Positions 24,145 to 33,274 are shown, counted from the first letter of the stretch. The stretch: DNA of 64,000 nt from Pseudoduganella guangdongensis (GCF_009857475.1 NZ_WWCJ01000007.1:124001-188000); one strand, 5' to 3'. Translations and numbers: made by a program. Notes: a model not told the origin generated them from the sequence alone.

Positions 24145-24356
24145 TTCAGTTTTTGGATGCGGATGGCTTCGATCAGGCCATCCTCGTCCCGCTGGACTTT
24201 CATGATATTGATCAGGCCCTCGTCCTCCAGGGCCTTGGCGGAATCGTGCGCCGCCTGGAACGACTCCAGGGTGTCGCCCTTGGCGCTGACTGGACGGATC
24301 CAGGCCGCTCCCCCCACCTTCATCTTGTTATAGACCTCTTTGGCGATATCGCGCAT
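24141..24356 (-). CDS. Small conserved-looking protein, 71 residues, unknown
   Basis: This is a soluble 71-residue protein (starts MRDIAKEVYNKMKVGGA) with an alternating helix/strand pattern and no signal peptide or membrane segment. Its start is three bases after the stop of the response regulator-TPR gene, so it is the last member of the leftward run. Its end overlaps the converging phaM by four bases. No known family is recognised. Its place behind a kinase/regulator pair could mean a small partner of that phosphorelay, which is a guess from position only. Confidence 0.75.
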   Translation of the reverse strand: MRDIAKEVYNKMKVGGAAWIRPVSAKGDTLESFQAAHDSAKALEDEGLINIMKVQRDEDGLIEAIRIQKLN

Positions 24357-24359
24357 GGA

Positions 24360-26084
24360 TCACTCCTCGTCGTGGTCAACTTTCAGGGCGGCCTTCAATT
24401 CGGTTTCGATTTCCTCCGCCGACATCCGGCCCGGCATCAATTTCTGCAACTGCTCGATCAACTGCGCAAAACGCTGCTGGCCCGGGGCGATGCGGTCCAC
24501 GTGCATCAGCACATCGTTTGCTTCCGTCATCAGGGCTTCGTCGTAGCCCTTGGCCTGCATGTGGGAGATCAGGATCTGCGCGGAGTTGAACAGGATACGC
24601 ATATTGTCCGGCAGGTTTTTGCGCGCTTCGCGCATCCAGGCCACCGCTTCCGGCAGCTTGTTGGTCTTCCATAGCAGCACGCCCTTGTTCATCATCTCGG
24701 CCGCTTCCTTGCGCGCGGTCTGGATCAGGGCGGCGCCTTCATCGCCCATGCGCGCCTTGTCGAAGATGCGCTGCACCTCGTCGTGCAGGATGATGTTGTC
24801 GTCGTTGTTGCGCACCACGTAGCACAGCAGCTCGACCGGCGCGTCCTTGACGCCGACGGCGAACAGCAGGGTGGCCATTTCCAGGCAGGTCGGCGTGTCA
24901 GGGCGTTCGCGCTCGCCAGTCAGCATCTGTTCCAGCTCGTCGCCGGATTTGCGCGCGCGCCGGTAGTCGCCGCTCTCGTGGTAGACCAGGCCTTCGGTGA
25001 TCTTGGAGCGCAGTTCGATCATGCTGCCGGAAAAGTCGCGCTGGGCGGCGGCCAGCAGCAGCAAGGCTTCCTTCGAATCGTTCTTCTGCCCCAGCACGCG
25101 CGCCAGGCCGAAGTAGGCGTCCACCGTCTTCATGATCGAGTATTCGCCCACCTGCAGGCATTTGCGGAACGCTTTTTCCGCCAGCCCGATATTACCCAGC
25201 TTGAGCGCGGTGGCGCCCAGCGCGCGCTGGCGCGGCACGGAGTTGGGCGAGAGCTTGGCGGCGCGTTCCAGCACGTCGCACGATTCCTGCAGGCGGCCCA
25301 TATTCTGCAGCGAGCGCGCCAGCTGGTCGTAAGCGTCCAGGTAGAAGCGGTTTTCGGCGATCACGCCCTGGAACATCTGGCGCGCGGCTTCGTTGTCGCC
25401 GTTGGCCATGCGGATCTTGCCGACGCCGGTGCGCGCCCAGTTGAAGTCGCGCTCCTGCAGCACTTTCTCGTACACGGCGCGCGCCTGCTCCGTCTCGCCC
25501 GCCTTCAGCAGCAAGGTGGCGCGCATGCGCAGCAGGTCCACCTCGTGCAGCTTGTTGCGGGCGGCGGCGGCTTCGCACAGCTTGGCGGCGCGCAGGTAGT
25601 CCTTTTCCAGGTAAGCCTGGTCGATCTCCTGGAAGATCTGCTTTTTCTGCCAGGCGCGGTTCAGGCGCGTCAGCAGCACGCCTTCGGTGATCGGCTTGAT
25701 GATGTAGGCGTCGGGCTGGTGCTCGGCGGCGCCCATCACCGCTTCCACGCTCTTCTCAGCCGAGACCATCAGCCATACGCAGCTGGGCATCAGCAGGCCG
25801 CGGATGCGCGCTTCCTCCAGCACGTGCTGGCCGCTCTTGCCTTCGCCCAGGTTGAAGTCGCACAGGATCACGTCGTACTGGATGCGGGTCAGCAGGCCGA
25901 TTGCCTCGCCCCCGCTCGAGGCCTGGTCGATGTGGCGCGCGCCCAGGCTGCGCAGGGCTTCGCGCAGCAACTGGCGCACGCCGACGAAGTCATCGACGAT
26001 CAGGTAGCGCTTCTCGGCCCAGTTGACGCCCGATGCTTTGTCCGGCGCCGGACTGACCGGCGTGGTGACGGCGGGCGCGTTCAT
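24360..26084 (-). CDS. Response regulator with C-terminal TPR repeats
   Basis: The product has 574 residues. An N-terminal receiver domain (about 25-145) has the acidic pair DD at 31-32, the phosphoacceptor Asp76 (in LCDFNLG) and the conserved Lys in IIKP. The rest is a chain of tetratricopeptide repeats (for example LLKAGETEQARAVYEKVL and LKLGNIGLAEKAFRKCL). There is no DNA-binding or enzymatic output domain, so phosphorylation probably controls protein-protein contacts. Its ATG overlaps the stop of the histidine kinase gene (ATGA), which makes that kinase the likely partner. A 71-residue protein gene follows three bases after its stop. Confidence 0.9.
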   Translation of the reverse strand: MNAPAVTTPVSPAPDKASGVNWAEKRYLIVDDFVGVRQLLREALRSLGARHIDQASSGGEAIGLLTRIQYDVILCDFNLGEGKSGQHVLEEARIRGLLMPSCVWLMVSAEKSVEAVMGAAEHQPDAYIIKPITEGVLLTRLNRAWQKKQIFQEIDQAYLEKDYLRAAKLCEAAAARNKLHEVDLLRMRATLLLKAGETEQARAVYEKVLQERDFNWARTGVGKIRMANGDNEAARQMFQGVIAENRFYLDAYDQLARSLQNMGRLQESCDVLERAAKLSPNSVPRQRALGATALKLGNIGLAEKAFRKCLQVGEYSIMKTVDAYFGLARVLGQKNDSKEALLLLAAAQRDFSGSMIELRSKITEGLVYHESGDYRRARKSGDELEQMLTGERERPDTPTCLEMATLLFAVGVKDAPVELLCYVVRNNDDNIILHDEVQRIFDKARMGDEGAALIQTARKEAAEMMNKGVLLWKTNKLPEAVAWMREARKNLPDNMRILFNSAQILISHMQAKGYDEALMTEANDVLMHVDRIAPGQQRFAQLIEQLQKLMPGRMSAEEIETELKAALKVDHDEE

Positions 26085-26782
26085 GGCAGGCGCAGGATGA
26101 AGCAGCCGCCGCCCAGCGTACCGCCGTTTTCCAGCGCGATGCTGCCCTGGCGCTGGCGGTGCTTGTGCGATTTGGCGACTTCGCTGGCGAAGTACAGGCC
26201 AAGGCCGCTGCTATTGGTCAGGAAGTTGATGCCCTGCCCCACCACCTGGCCCGCCTGCAGCATGGCGGGCGGGAAGCCGGCGCCGTTGTCCTCCACCCGC
26301 ACTTCCATGAAGCCGTCCTGCTCGCGGATGCTGAGCGCCACCTGGTCGCGCGTGTAGCGCACGGCGTTGTTGATGGCGTGGGCCAGCAGGCCAAGCACCA
26401 GGTCTTCGTCCAGGGTCCAGATCAGGTCCAGCGGGAATTCGGTGCTAAGGCGGATGCCTTTCGATTGCAGCAGTACGCGCTGCTGGGCTGCCAACTGGTC
26501 CACCAACTCACTGACTTGCACCGGCGTCGGGTCGAACGGGTAATTCGGGCGGCCGACTTCCTTGTAGAGCGCTAGCAGCTGGATCAGGTGGTCGTTCAGG
26601 CGCTTGGTCTGGTACAGCATTTGCGCCATCTGCGGGTAGGCCGGATTGTCTTGCGCGCTATCCCCGGCCTGCACAAGCAGGTGCTCCAGCGTGCCAGTCA
26701 GCACGCTGATGGAATTCTTCATGTCGTGCACCGTGGAGGCGAGGAACATGAACAGCTCTGGCGAGCCGGCGCGGTCTTCCAT
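26081..26782 (-). CDS. Soluble histidine kinase lacking a sensor domain
   Basis: The product has 233 residues. The DHp domain carries the H-box FLASTVHDMKNSISVL with the phosphorylatable His19. The catalytic domain has the N-box (HAINNAVRYT), DNGAG and GLGLYFASEVAKSH. No membrane or sensory domain precedes them, so it must be switched by a partner protein. The ATG at 26782 is preferred because GGAG lies five bases upstream; an ATG ten codons earlier has no ribosome site. It is coupled by ATGA overlap to the response regulator-TPR gene and follows mnmC after 29 bases. Confidence 0.9.
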   Translation of the reverse strand: MEDRAGSPELFMFLASTVHDMKNSISVLTGTLEHLLVQAGDSAQDNPAYPQMAQMLYQTKRLNDHLIQLLALYKEVGRPNYPFDPTPVQVSELVDQLAAQQRVLLQSKGIRLSTEFPLDLIWTLDEDLVLGLLAHAINNAVRYTRDQVALSIREQDGFMEVRVEDNGAGFPPAMLQAGQVVGQGINFLTNSSGLGLYFASEVAKSHKHRQRQGSIALENGGTLGGGCFILRLP

Positions 26783-26811
26783 GGATTCTCCAGCCGTTGG
26801 ATAGGAGGCCA

Positions 26812-28587
26812 TTATAGCTTGCGGCGCTGCTTGAGCAGGAAGCGGCCAGGGTCGAGTGCGGCGGCCAGTGTTGCTTCGATGGGAAGCGGTTCATCTTCCA
26901 GTTGACAGGCCAGGATTTCCGCCGCCAGCGGGGCCCAGATGATGCCCCGGCTGGCGTAGCCCAGCAGGGTGTACAGGCCGGGGTGGCGCGCCAGCTCGCG
27001 CAGGCGTTCGGCCCGGCCCCCGGCGCCGCCGTCCGGCAGCGCCCCCACCAGGGGCAGGCGGTCGGGGGCCATGGTGCGGAAGCCTACCCGGCCGCGCAGC
27101 GGGGCGCGCTGCGCGGCCTGCAGCGCCGCCGCGCCCAGGATTTCCCCTGCGCGTTGCAGGTTTTCGTCCTGGCTCGACTGCCAGAGCGCGCGGTCCTCAC
27201 TTTTGTCGTAGGTTGCGCCGACGCAGATGGTGCCGTCCACCAGCGGGGTCATATAGGCTTCGCGGCAAACCACCAGGTTCAGGCTGGGGAACTCGCCTTC
27301 CCGCAGGTGGGTGACCTGGCCGCGCATGGTGTACAGCGGCAGTTCGCTGGCCTGGGCCAGCGCGGTGGCGCCGGCGCCATTGGCCAGGATGACGGTGGGC
27401 GCGCTGGCCAGTACTTGTCCGCCCGCGTCCAGCACGCGCCATTCGCCGCCATCGTCCGCAGCGGCGCGCTCGATCCGCAGCGCTTCAGTGTGGAAGACGC
27501 GTTGCAGCTTGTCGCCGCAGGCGTGCAGCATGGCGCGGCAGGCGGTGGCGGGAGTGGCCCAGCCGCCGCGCGGGAAGTGCCAGGCGCCGTATGGCGTTGG
27601 CGCGCCGAGCATGGCACCGGCCTGCTGCGCGTCCAGCCAGCGCACGTATTGTTCGGGGTAGCGCCAGGTGTCGACCACGTCTTGTTGCACTTGCGCGTGC
27701 TCGGCGTCGCGCGCCAGTTGCAGCACGCCGCACTGGTGGCCGCGAATCGCTGCCGGCCGGCCGGCGCCAGCGGCGGCGGGGCCGGAGTTCGCGTCGGCGT
27801 CGGGGCCGGGCGCGTGCGGGCCGATCCCGCCCAGGTGTTGCCAGGCGCGCTGGGCGTACAAGTAGGCGGCGCGCGCCAGTCGGGTCGGGATATTGTCGTC
27901 TTTCGACAGCAATGGCATGAAGATGCCGGCGACGTTGCCGGACGCTTCCTGCGCCGGTGCGCTGTGGCGTTCGATCAGGGTGACTTGCCAGCCGCGCGCA
28001 GCAAGGCGCTCGCAGGCGGCGCTGCCGGCGACGCCGGCGCCGATCACAATGGCGCGCCGTTCCGGTGCCGGTGCGCGTGGCGGCTGCGGCTTGCGGCTGG
28101 TGTAGGCGAAATGCTGCCAGCCTGCGCTGGCGTCGCCGGCGGCGCTGAAGCCGGCGGCGCGCAGGTTGCGCACTGCCGTCTCGTCGGGCTGGTGGATGCG
28201 CAGCGTGGCTGCGGGCGCGGCAAGGCGCTGCAGGGCGCGGATCTGGTCCAGCGGCGCGGGGAGGATGAATTCATCGACGCGGGCGACGATCTCCGGCAGC
28301 CAGGCTTCGACCGGGCCGGCCAGCAAGTCCAGCGTCACGCGCTCTTGCGCCAGATGCAGGCGGTGCAGGCCCGGCACATCCAGCGGCCATTGCTGCGCCA
28401 GCGCGGGGACGGCATCGGCCAGCGCCGTCAGCGCCGCCCAGGCGGGGATACGCGGCACGAGCGCCAGGTAATGCAGCGGGCCCGCGTCGCCGGGCGTCGA
28501 CGCGGCGGCATGGCGGGCAAGGGTGGCGAGGAACTCCTCGCCGCTGCCGAACGCGGTGTCGAGGACGACGTGACGGGATTCAGCCAC
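26812..28587 (-). CDS. mnmC: MnmC-like tRNA 5-(carboxy)methylaminomethyl-uridine enzyme with eroded methyltransferase half
   Basis: Bifunctional MnmC makes mnm5s2U34 in tRNA: an FAD oxidase (C-terminal) removes the carboxymethyl group and a SAM methyltransferase (N-terminal) adds a methyl. Here 591 residues are seen against about 670 in E. coli. The FAD domain is intact (GAGVAG from 183, with later conserved YTMRGQVTHL and LLGYASRGIIWAPL). The N-terminal part is short and altered. The SAM motif begins only nine residues in and reads FGSGEEFL, and the catalytic DGFAP..NP.MW loop is replaced by VDEFILPAPLD (104-114). The methyltransferase is therefore probably inactive. The start overlaps tag by eight bases. 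Confidence 0.85.
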   Translation of the reverse strand: MAESRHVVLDTAFGSGEEFLATLARHAAASTPGDAGPLHYLALVPRIPAWAALTALADAVPALAQQWPLDVPGLHRLHLAQERVTLDLLAGPVEAWLPEIVARVDEFILPAPLDQIRALQRLAAPAATLRIHQPDETAVRNLRAAGFSAAGDASAGWQHFAYTSRKPQPPRAPAPERRAIVIGAGVAGSAACERLAARGWQVTLIERHSAPAQEASGNVAGIFMPLLSKDDNIPTRLARAAYLYAQRAWQHLGGIGPHAPGPDADANSGPAAAGAGRPAAIRGHQCGVLQLARDAEHAQVQQDVVDTWRYPEQYVRWLDAQQAGAMLGAPTPYGAWHFPRGGWATPATACRAMLHACGDKLQRVFHTEALRIERAAADDGGEWRVLDAGGQVLASAPTVILANGAGATALAQASELPLYTMRGQVTHLREGEFPSLNLVVCREAYMTPLVDGTICVGATYDKSEDRALWQSSQDENLQRAGEILGAAALQAAQRAPLRGRVGFRTMAPDRLPLVGALPDGGAGGRAERLRELARHPGLYTLLGYASRGIIWAPLAAEILACQLEDEPLPIEATLAAALDPGRFLLKQRRKL

Positions 28588-29158
28588 CGTGCTGGCACTC
28601 CTTGTGTCGGAAGCAGGCCAGGTCGTGGTCGTTCACCATCCCGATGCCCTGCATATACGCGTAAATAATCGTGGAGCCGACGAATTTGAACCCGCGCTTG
28701 GAAAGATCCTTGGAAATCCGATCGGAAAGCTCGGTGCGCGCCGGCCGCTCGCCCTGCGCGGCAATGCGGTTGACGATAGGCTTGCCGCCCACATATCCCC
28801 ACAGCAGCGCCGACAGGCTGGAGCCCTCCTCCAGCAAGCGCAGGTAAGCGCGCGCATTGCCCACCGCCGCATTCACCTTCAAGCGGTTGCGCACGATGCC
28901 GGGATTGGCCAGCAGCTCGGCCACCTTGGCCTCATCGTAGGCAGCGATCTTGCGCGCGTCCCAGCCATCGAAGGCCGCCCGATAGTTCTCGCGCTTGTTG
29001 AGGATGGTCTCCCAGCTCAGGCCCGCCTGCGCGCCCTCCAGGTTGAGCATCTCGAACAGGCGCAGCTCGTCGCGGCACGGCACGCCCCACTCCTGGTCGT
29101 GGTAGGCGATATAGCGTGGATTGTTTGGATTGGCCCAGGAACAGCGATGTATGCTCAT
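28580..29158 (-). CDS. tag: DNA-3-methyladenine glycosylase I
   Basis: Tag removes 3-methyladenine from alkylated DNA in base-excision repair. The 192-residue product follows the E. coli enzyme closely. It has RCSWANPNNPRYIAYHDQEWG at the N-terminus, LFEMLNLEGAQAGLSW, the helix-hairpin-helix region, RGFKFVGSTIIYAYMQ and NDHDLACF at the end. The zinc-snap ligands (an N-terminal Cys and His, and a C-terminal His and Cys) all have candidates. The ATG overlaps the stop of the upstream GGDEF gene (ATGA) and the stop overlaps mnmC by eight bases, placing repair and tRNA-modification genes in one run with signalling genes. Confidence 0.96.
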   Translation of the reverse strand: MSIHRCSWANPNNPRYIAYHDQEWGVPCRDELRLFEMLNLEGAQAGLSWETILNKRENYRAAFDGWDARKIAAYDEAKVAELLANPGIVRNRLKVNAAVGNARAYLRLLEEGSSLSALLWGYVGGKPIVNRIAAQGERPARTELSDRISKDLSKRGFKFVGSTIIYAYMQGIGMVNDHDLACFRHKECQHGG

Positions 29159-31899
29159 GGGCAGATTATAGTGCGCTCCCCCAGGCTGGTCACGATGCGC
29201 GCCTCGCCGCGCTCGACGCAGGCGGACAATTGGTGCACCAGGCGCGGGAACAGTTCCGCCGGCTGCGCGGTATCGGTGGCGTACACCGCGGTCCAGGCGT
29301 CGCGGCCCGAATGCTTGGAGATATACAGGCCAAGGTCGGCCAGCTCCACCACCTGCGACCACGACATCAAACGCGGTTGCGCCGGCAGGAAGGGGTAGCA
29401 GGCAAAGCCGATCGAGCAGGTGCGCTCCAGGTGCGTGCCGTCCGGCAGCACGAAGTCGCGCGCCGCCACCGCCTGGCGGATGCGCTCCGCCACCACATGC
29501 GCCTCGCTGCGGTCGGTGGCGCGCGCCAGCACCAGGAATTCCTCGCCGCCCCAGCGCACCAGGTAATCCGATTCGCGGAACACCTCGCGCAGGCGGTCCT
29601 TCATCTGCACCAGCACCGAGTCGCCCGCCGCGTGGCCGTGGCGGTCGTTCACGTCCTTGAAATGGTCCAGGTCCACCATGTAGAACACCAGGTCGCGGTC
29701 ATTCGCCGCAGCGGACGCGGACGGGTCGTCATAGGCGCGCAGGCTGAGCGCCACATCCGACTCCACATGCTGCAGGAAGAAGCGGCGGTTGCGCAGCCCG
29801 GTCAGCTGGTCGGTCAGGCTGACGTCCTCCAGCGCCTTGTAGGCGCGCTCCAGCTCCAGGTTCTTTTCCAGCAGCTGCGCCTGCGCCGCCGCGTTGTCCA
29901 GCGCAATGGCGCCGTACGCGCACAGGGTGCGGAAGATCAGGCGTTCGCGCTCGCCGTAGGCGCGCGGCAGCATCGACTGCACCGTCATCACGCCCAGCAC
30001 GCGCTCGCCGATGGTGAGCGGCGCGAACAGCAGCGTCAGGGTCGGCAAAGTGCCCGGGATCAGGTTCGGCGTGTCCGACTTGTCCTCGATCTCGATCAGG
30101 ATTTCGCTGCGTTCGCGCACGCAGCGCGCCGTGTTGAAATGCGGGTCGGACAGCGCGATGCGCGTCGCCGGCAAGGGCAGCCCCACCTCCACGCCGAAGG
30201 CGCAGGTCAGCGAATCGCCGCCCGGCTCGAGCAGGAAGATCGAGAAGTGCGTGGAATCGAGCAGGCTATGCACGTGCCGGTCCAGCGCGCGGAACACGGC
30301 CGACGTATCGAGCTGCGCCGCGATTTCCTGGCCGACGGCGGACAGGTGGCTCAGCGTGGCGCTGGTCTGCGCCAGTACTTCCGCACGCTGCGCCTCGGCC
30401 GCCGCCAGCTGGCGGTGGTGCTCGCCCTCGGTCTGCGCGCGCTCGGTCTGGTGCTGCACCTGCATGGCGATGGCGCGGTTGGTGGCTTCCTGGCTGTGGG
30501 TGCGGTCGCGCGCGGCGTTGGCCTGCACCGAGATTTCGTAGGCGCGCTCGAAATTGCCCAGCGCCGCGTACTCGCGCGCCACCGTGTCGAGCAGTTCGCC
30601 CGGCACGATATAGCCCTCGATATTGGCGGTGATGGCCAGGGCTTCGCGCAGGTACTGCAGCACCGCCAGCGAATTGCCGGCATGGATATCGGCCAGCACG
30701 CGCAGGGCCGCCATCTGGCCCAGGGGGTCGTTCAGCTCGCGCGCCAGCGCCAGCGCCGACTCGGCAGCCGCCTGCGCCTCCGGCAACTTGCCCAGCCCGG
30801 CCAGCGCGTGCGCCTGGCCGCGCCGCGCGCAGCTATGGAAGTCGCTCTGCGCCAACGCATGGCCGCGCTGCTCCAGTTCGCGGAAACTCGCCAGCGCCGC
30901 CGCGTGGTCGCCCTGGTATTCCAGCGCCATGACAAAGGCGCGCGAGCCGGACAAGGGCGCCAGCACCTGCAGCGCGTCGCGCAGCAGGCCCTTGGCGGCC
31001 TGGCGCTGGCCCAGGTGGCGCATGGTCTCCGCCGCCTGCATCTGGCACAGGCCGATGCACATGGGCCAGCCGGTCGGGCGCGCCAGTTCCAGGCCGCGCT
31101 GCATCCATTCCAGCGCGGCGTCGTGCGCGTTCAGGCGGGTGAAGGCATTGCCGATATTGGTGGCGAGGATGATGGCGCGCCGCAGCTGGCCGGAGATGCG
31201 CGCCGCTTCGAACGCCGCCATCAGGTGGCTGATGGCGCGCCCGAACTCGGCGCCCTGGAAGGCGGCCGTGCCCAGGTAGTCGGCAATCCAGCCGGCGACC
31301 GCCGGGTGCTTGCCGGACAATTCGGGCGTGAAGCGCTTGCTCCAGCGCTCGTTGGCCGCCGCCGCATTGCGGAACACGCCGAACAGCGCGGCCAGGCTTT
31401 CAAAAATATCGATGCGCATGGCGTCGCCCGCGGCGCGCGCGTCGGCAATGGCCAGCGCCAGCTCATTGTCGCAACCGGCCGAATCGCCGCGATCGACGGC
31501 GATCCAGGCCAGCAAGGCGTGGGTGTCGGCGGCGCCCAGGCGGTCGTGCTGGCGTGCGAACGCCAGCATGGCCTGTTCCGCCACGGCGGCGGCGGCATCG
31601 AGCTGGCCGCCCAGCCAGTGCGCCTCGGCCTGCACCAGGTCCCAGCGCGCGGCCAGGACGCGGCGCCCGGCCGGCGGCGCCAGGAAGGCGAACGCCCTTG
31701 CCTCTTCGATAAGTTGCGCCGCGCGCGCCGGGTCGCGCTGGCGCAAATGCCAGGCCAGGCGGGACAGCAGCTGCAGGCGAACTTCTCCTTCCGCCTGGGG
31801 CAAATCGGCTTCCCACTGGGCCAGCTCATCATCGAGCGCTAACAAATCCACTACTTGATATCCTTGAAATAGGTGTTGCAGCAAAGAATCATACCGCAC
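29155..31899 (-). CDS. Diguanylate cyclase with TPR-like, GAF and GGDEF domains
   Basis: This 914-residue cytoplasmic protein is expected to make cyclic di-GMP. Residues about 20-500 are tetratricopeptide-like helical repeats. A coiled-coil segment rich in Glu, Gln and Ala (about 490-540) leads to a GAF domain (about 545-700) and a GGDEF domain (about 735-900) with GGEEF at 784-788. RxxD (RESD) sits five residues before it, so the inhibitory site is present. No membrane segment is seen. The start is uncertain: the GTG at 31899 gives the full frame but has no ribosome site, while a GTG about 16 codons later has AAGGA nine bases upstream. It leads the run with tag and mnmC. Confidence 0.88.
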   Translation of the reverse strand: MRYDSLLQHLFQGYQVVDLLALDDELAQWEADLPQAEGEVRLQLLSRLAWHLRQRDPARAAQLIEEARAFAFLAPPAGRRVLAARWDLVQAEAHWLGGQLDAAAAVAEQAMLAFARQHDRLGAADTHALLAWIAVDRGDSAGCDNELALAIADARAAGDAMRIDIFESLAALFGVFRNAAAANERWSKRFTPELSGKHPAVAGWIADYLGTAAFQGAEFGRAISHLMAAFEAARISGQLRRAIILATNIGNAFTRLNAHDAALEWMQRGLELARPTGWPMCIGLCQMQAAETMRHLGQRQAAKGLLRDALQVLAPLSGSRAFVMALEYQGDHAAALASFRELEQRGHALAQSDFHSCARRGQAHALAGLGKLPEAQAAAESALALARELNDPLGQMAALRVLADIHAGNSLAVLQYLREALAITANIEGYIVPGELLDTVAREYAALGNFERAYEISVQANAARDRTHSQEATNRAIAMQVQHQTERAQTEGEHHRQLAAAEAQRAEVLAQTSATLSHLSAVGQEIAAQLDTSAVFRALDRHVHSLLDSTHFSIFLLEPGGDSLTCAFGVEVGLPLPATRIALSDPHFNTARCVRERSEILIEIEDKSDTPNLIPGTLPTLTLLFAPLTIGERVLGVMTVQSMLPRAYGERERLIFRTLCAYGAIALDNAAAQAQLLEKNLELERAYKALEDVSLTDQLTGLRNRRFFLQHVESDVALSLRAYDDPSASAAANDRDLVFYMVDLDHFKDVNDRHGHAAGDSVLVQMKDRLREVFRESDYLVRWGGEEFLVLARATDRSEAHVVAERIRQAVAARDFVLPDGTHLERTCSIGFACYPFLPAQPRLMSWSQVVELADLGLYISKHSGRDAWTAVYATDTAQPAELFPRLVHQLSACVERGEARIVTSLGERTIICP

Positions 31900-31937
31900 G
31901 ACCGGACTTTTTGCTGATCAAGTAGCTTAAGTTGCGC

Positions 31938-32600
31938 TTAGCGCCGTTCTGGCTTGGAATCGGGCTTGGCGTCGGGCCGCGTGCCGCTATCCGGCTTGTT
32001 GCCGCCCGTGGTGCCGGACGTGCGGCTGCTCGCCTCATCGCTTGCAGTGTTCCCGCTACTGCCCTGGGTCCCGCTGCTGCCCGCCATGGTGCCGCCCTTG
32101 ATGGCGGCGTGCAGCTGCTCGGCATTGCTCAGGTGCTGGTGGATGGTGGGCTGCAGGCGCCCGGCCAGCGCTTTCACTTCGCTGTCCTTGGCCGATGCCG
32201 CTGCCCGCGAAACGAGCTGGTGCGCTTCCTTGTGCGCGGCCACCCCGGCCTGTTCCATATACGCCTGGTCGAAACGCGCGCCCGACAGCTTGTCCAGGCG
32301 GCTGGCCATGGCCTTGTGTTTGGCGTCGAGCTCGCTCGGCAGGGTGACGTTGCGCGCCGCCGCCACTTGGCGCACTTCCTCCAGGCCCTTGGTATGGTCG
32401 TCCACCATTTGCTGGGCAAACTTTTTGACCCGCTCGCTCTGGGTCTTGTGCAGCGCCGCCCGGGCGTGCTCGACCTCCGCCATATTGGCGATGGCCAGCT
32501 CGGACAGCAGTTTCTGGTCCGCTTTGGCCAGCTCTTGCGCCCCGGCGCTACCGGCGCCCAGGGCGGCAGACAACAGGGCTACAGGCATGAATTTGTTCAT
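31938..32600 (-). CDS. DUF4142 domain protein, secreted
   Basis: The product has 220 residues with a signal peptide (about 1-21, ending AGAQE). A helical DUF4142 domain (about 25-165) follows, with the conserved pattern MAEVEHARAALHKTQSERVKKFAQQM and DDHTKGLEEV. A disordered Ser/Gly/Thr/Lys/Asp tail ends it. The ATG has AAGGAGG about six bases upstream. DUF4142 proteins are ferritin-like, four-helix periplasmic proteins often seen in stress-linked loci, but no biochemical role is established. It appears to be a single-gene unit. Confidence 0.88.
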   Translation of the reverse strand: MNKFMPVALLSAALGAGSAGAQELAKADQKLLSELAIANMAEVEHARAALHKTQSERVKKFAQQMVDDHTKGLEEVRQVAAARNVTLPSELDAKHKAMASRLDKLSGARFDQAYMEQAGVAAHKEAHQLVSRAAASAKDSEVKALAGRLQPTIHQHLSNAEQLHAAIKGGTMAGSSGTQGSSGNTASDEASSRTSGTTGGNKPDSGTRPDAKPDSKPERR

Positions 32601-32744
32601 CGCATCCTCCTTCCGTGTCAGGAAAATCATTCTAGACAGGGAAGGACGGCCGCCCGCACACGCTACCTTCGCGCAATATGATGCAAAAACGGCAGCGCCA
32701 GCGCGAGGCTGGCAACTGCCGTCAGGGGCTGCGCCGCTGCAGGC

Positions 32745-33242
32745 TTAGTTCGGCATGCGGCGGCTGGCTTCGTTGATGCGGTTGCGCATGACTTCCGGCG
32801 CGGCCGGGCCTGGCGCGAACATATAGTCCTCGTCGTTGATGGCCAGGCCGCTGTTGGCGTCGACCAGCACCTGGTCGGCTGGCTTGCCGGTTTCGCGGCT
32901 CACTACCAGCAGGCTGGCGCCTTCCGGCGACAGGTGCTCATTGCCCCAGGCGATGAACGCCAGCAGCACCGGCTTGAAGTCGCGCCCGGCCTTGGTCAGG
33001 ATGTATTCATAACGCGGCGGACGGGTGCTGTACTGGCGGCGTTCCATCAGGCCGCCCTCGACCAGGCCTGCCAGGCGACGGGTCAGCATGTTCGGCGCGA
33101 TCTTCAGGCTCTTCTCGAATTCGTCAAAGCGGGTCAGGCCATAAAATGCGTCACGCAGAATCAGGATGCTCCACCACTCGCCAACCTTGCCGAGGCTACG
33201 CGCGATCGGACAGGGCATTTGGCCAAAGTCGGTATGTTTCAT
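32745..33242 (-). CDS. HxlR-family transcriptional regulator
   Basis: The product has 165 residues. The N-terminal Cys-containing CPIARSLGKVGEWWSILILRDAFYG and the winged helix that follows (FDEFEKSLKIAPNMLTRRLAGLVEGGLM, then RPPRYEYILTKAGRD) are the HxlR signature. These dimeric regulators often respond to electrophiles or aldehydes through the conserved Cys. The C-terminal 55 residues are longer than in minimal HxlR proteins. The ATG has a strong AGGAGG site. A near-palindrome lies 19 bases upstream of the start and could be its own operator. No diverging oxidoreductase gene, the usual target, is next to it; the neighbour is a response regulator. Confidence 0.93.
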   Translation of the reverse strand: MKHTDFGQMPCPIARSLGKVGEWWSILILRDAFYGLTRFDEFEKSLKIAPNMLTRRLAGLVEGGLMERRQYSTRPPRYEYILTKAGRDFKPVLLAFIAWGNEHLSPEGASLLVVSRETGKPADQVLVDANSGLAINDEDYMFAPGPAAPEVMRNRINEASRRMPN

Positions 33243-33260
33243 GTTGCCTCCTAGACAGAC

Positions 33261-33274
33261 GGTTTAATTTAACC
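33261..33274. promoter_or_regulatory. Candidate HxlR operator (near-palindrome)
   Basis: GGTTTAATTTAACC is symmetric in 12 of 14 positions and lies 19 bases upstream of the hxlR-type start codon, within an AT-rich patch. HxlR proteins commonly bind such short dyads near their own promoters. Assignment is by position and symmetry only. Confidence 0.4.
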
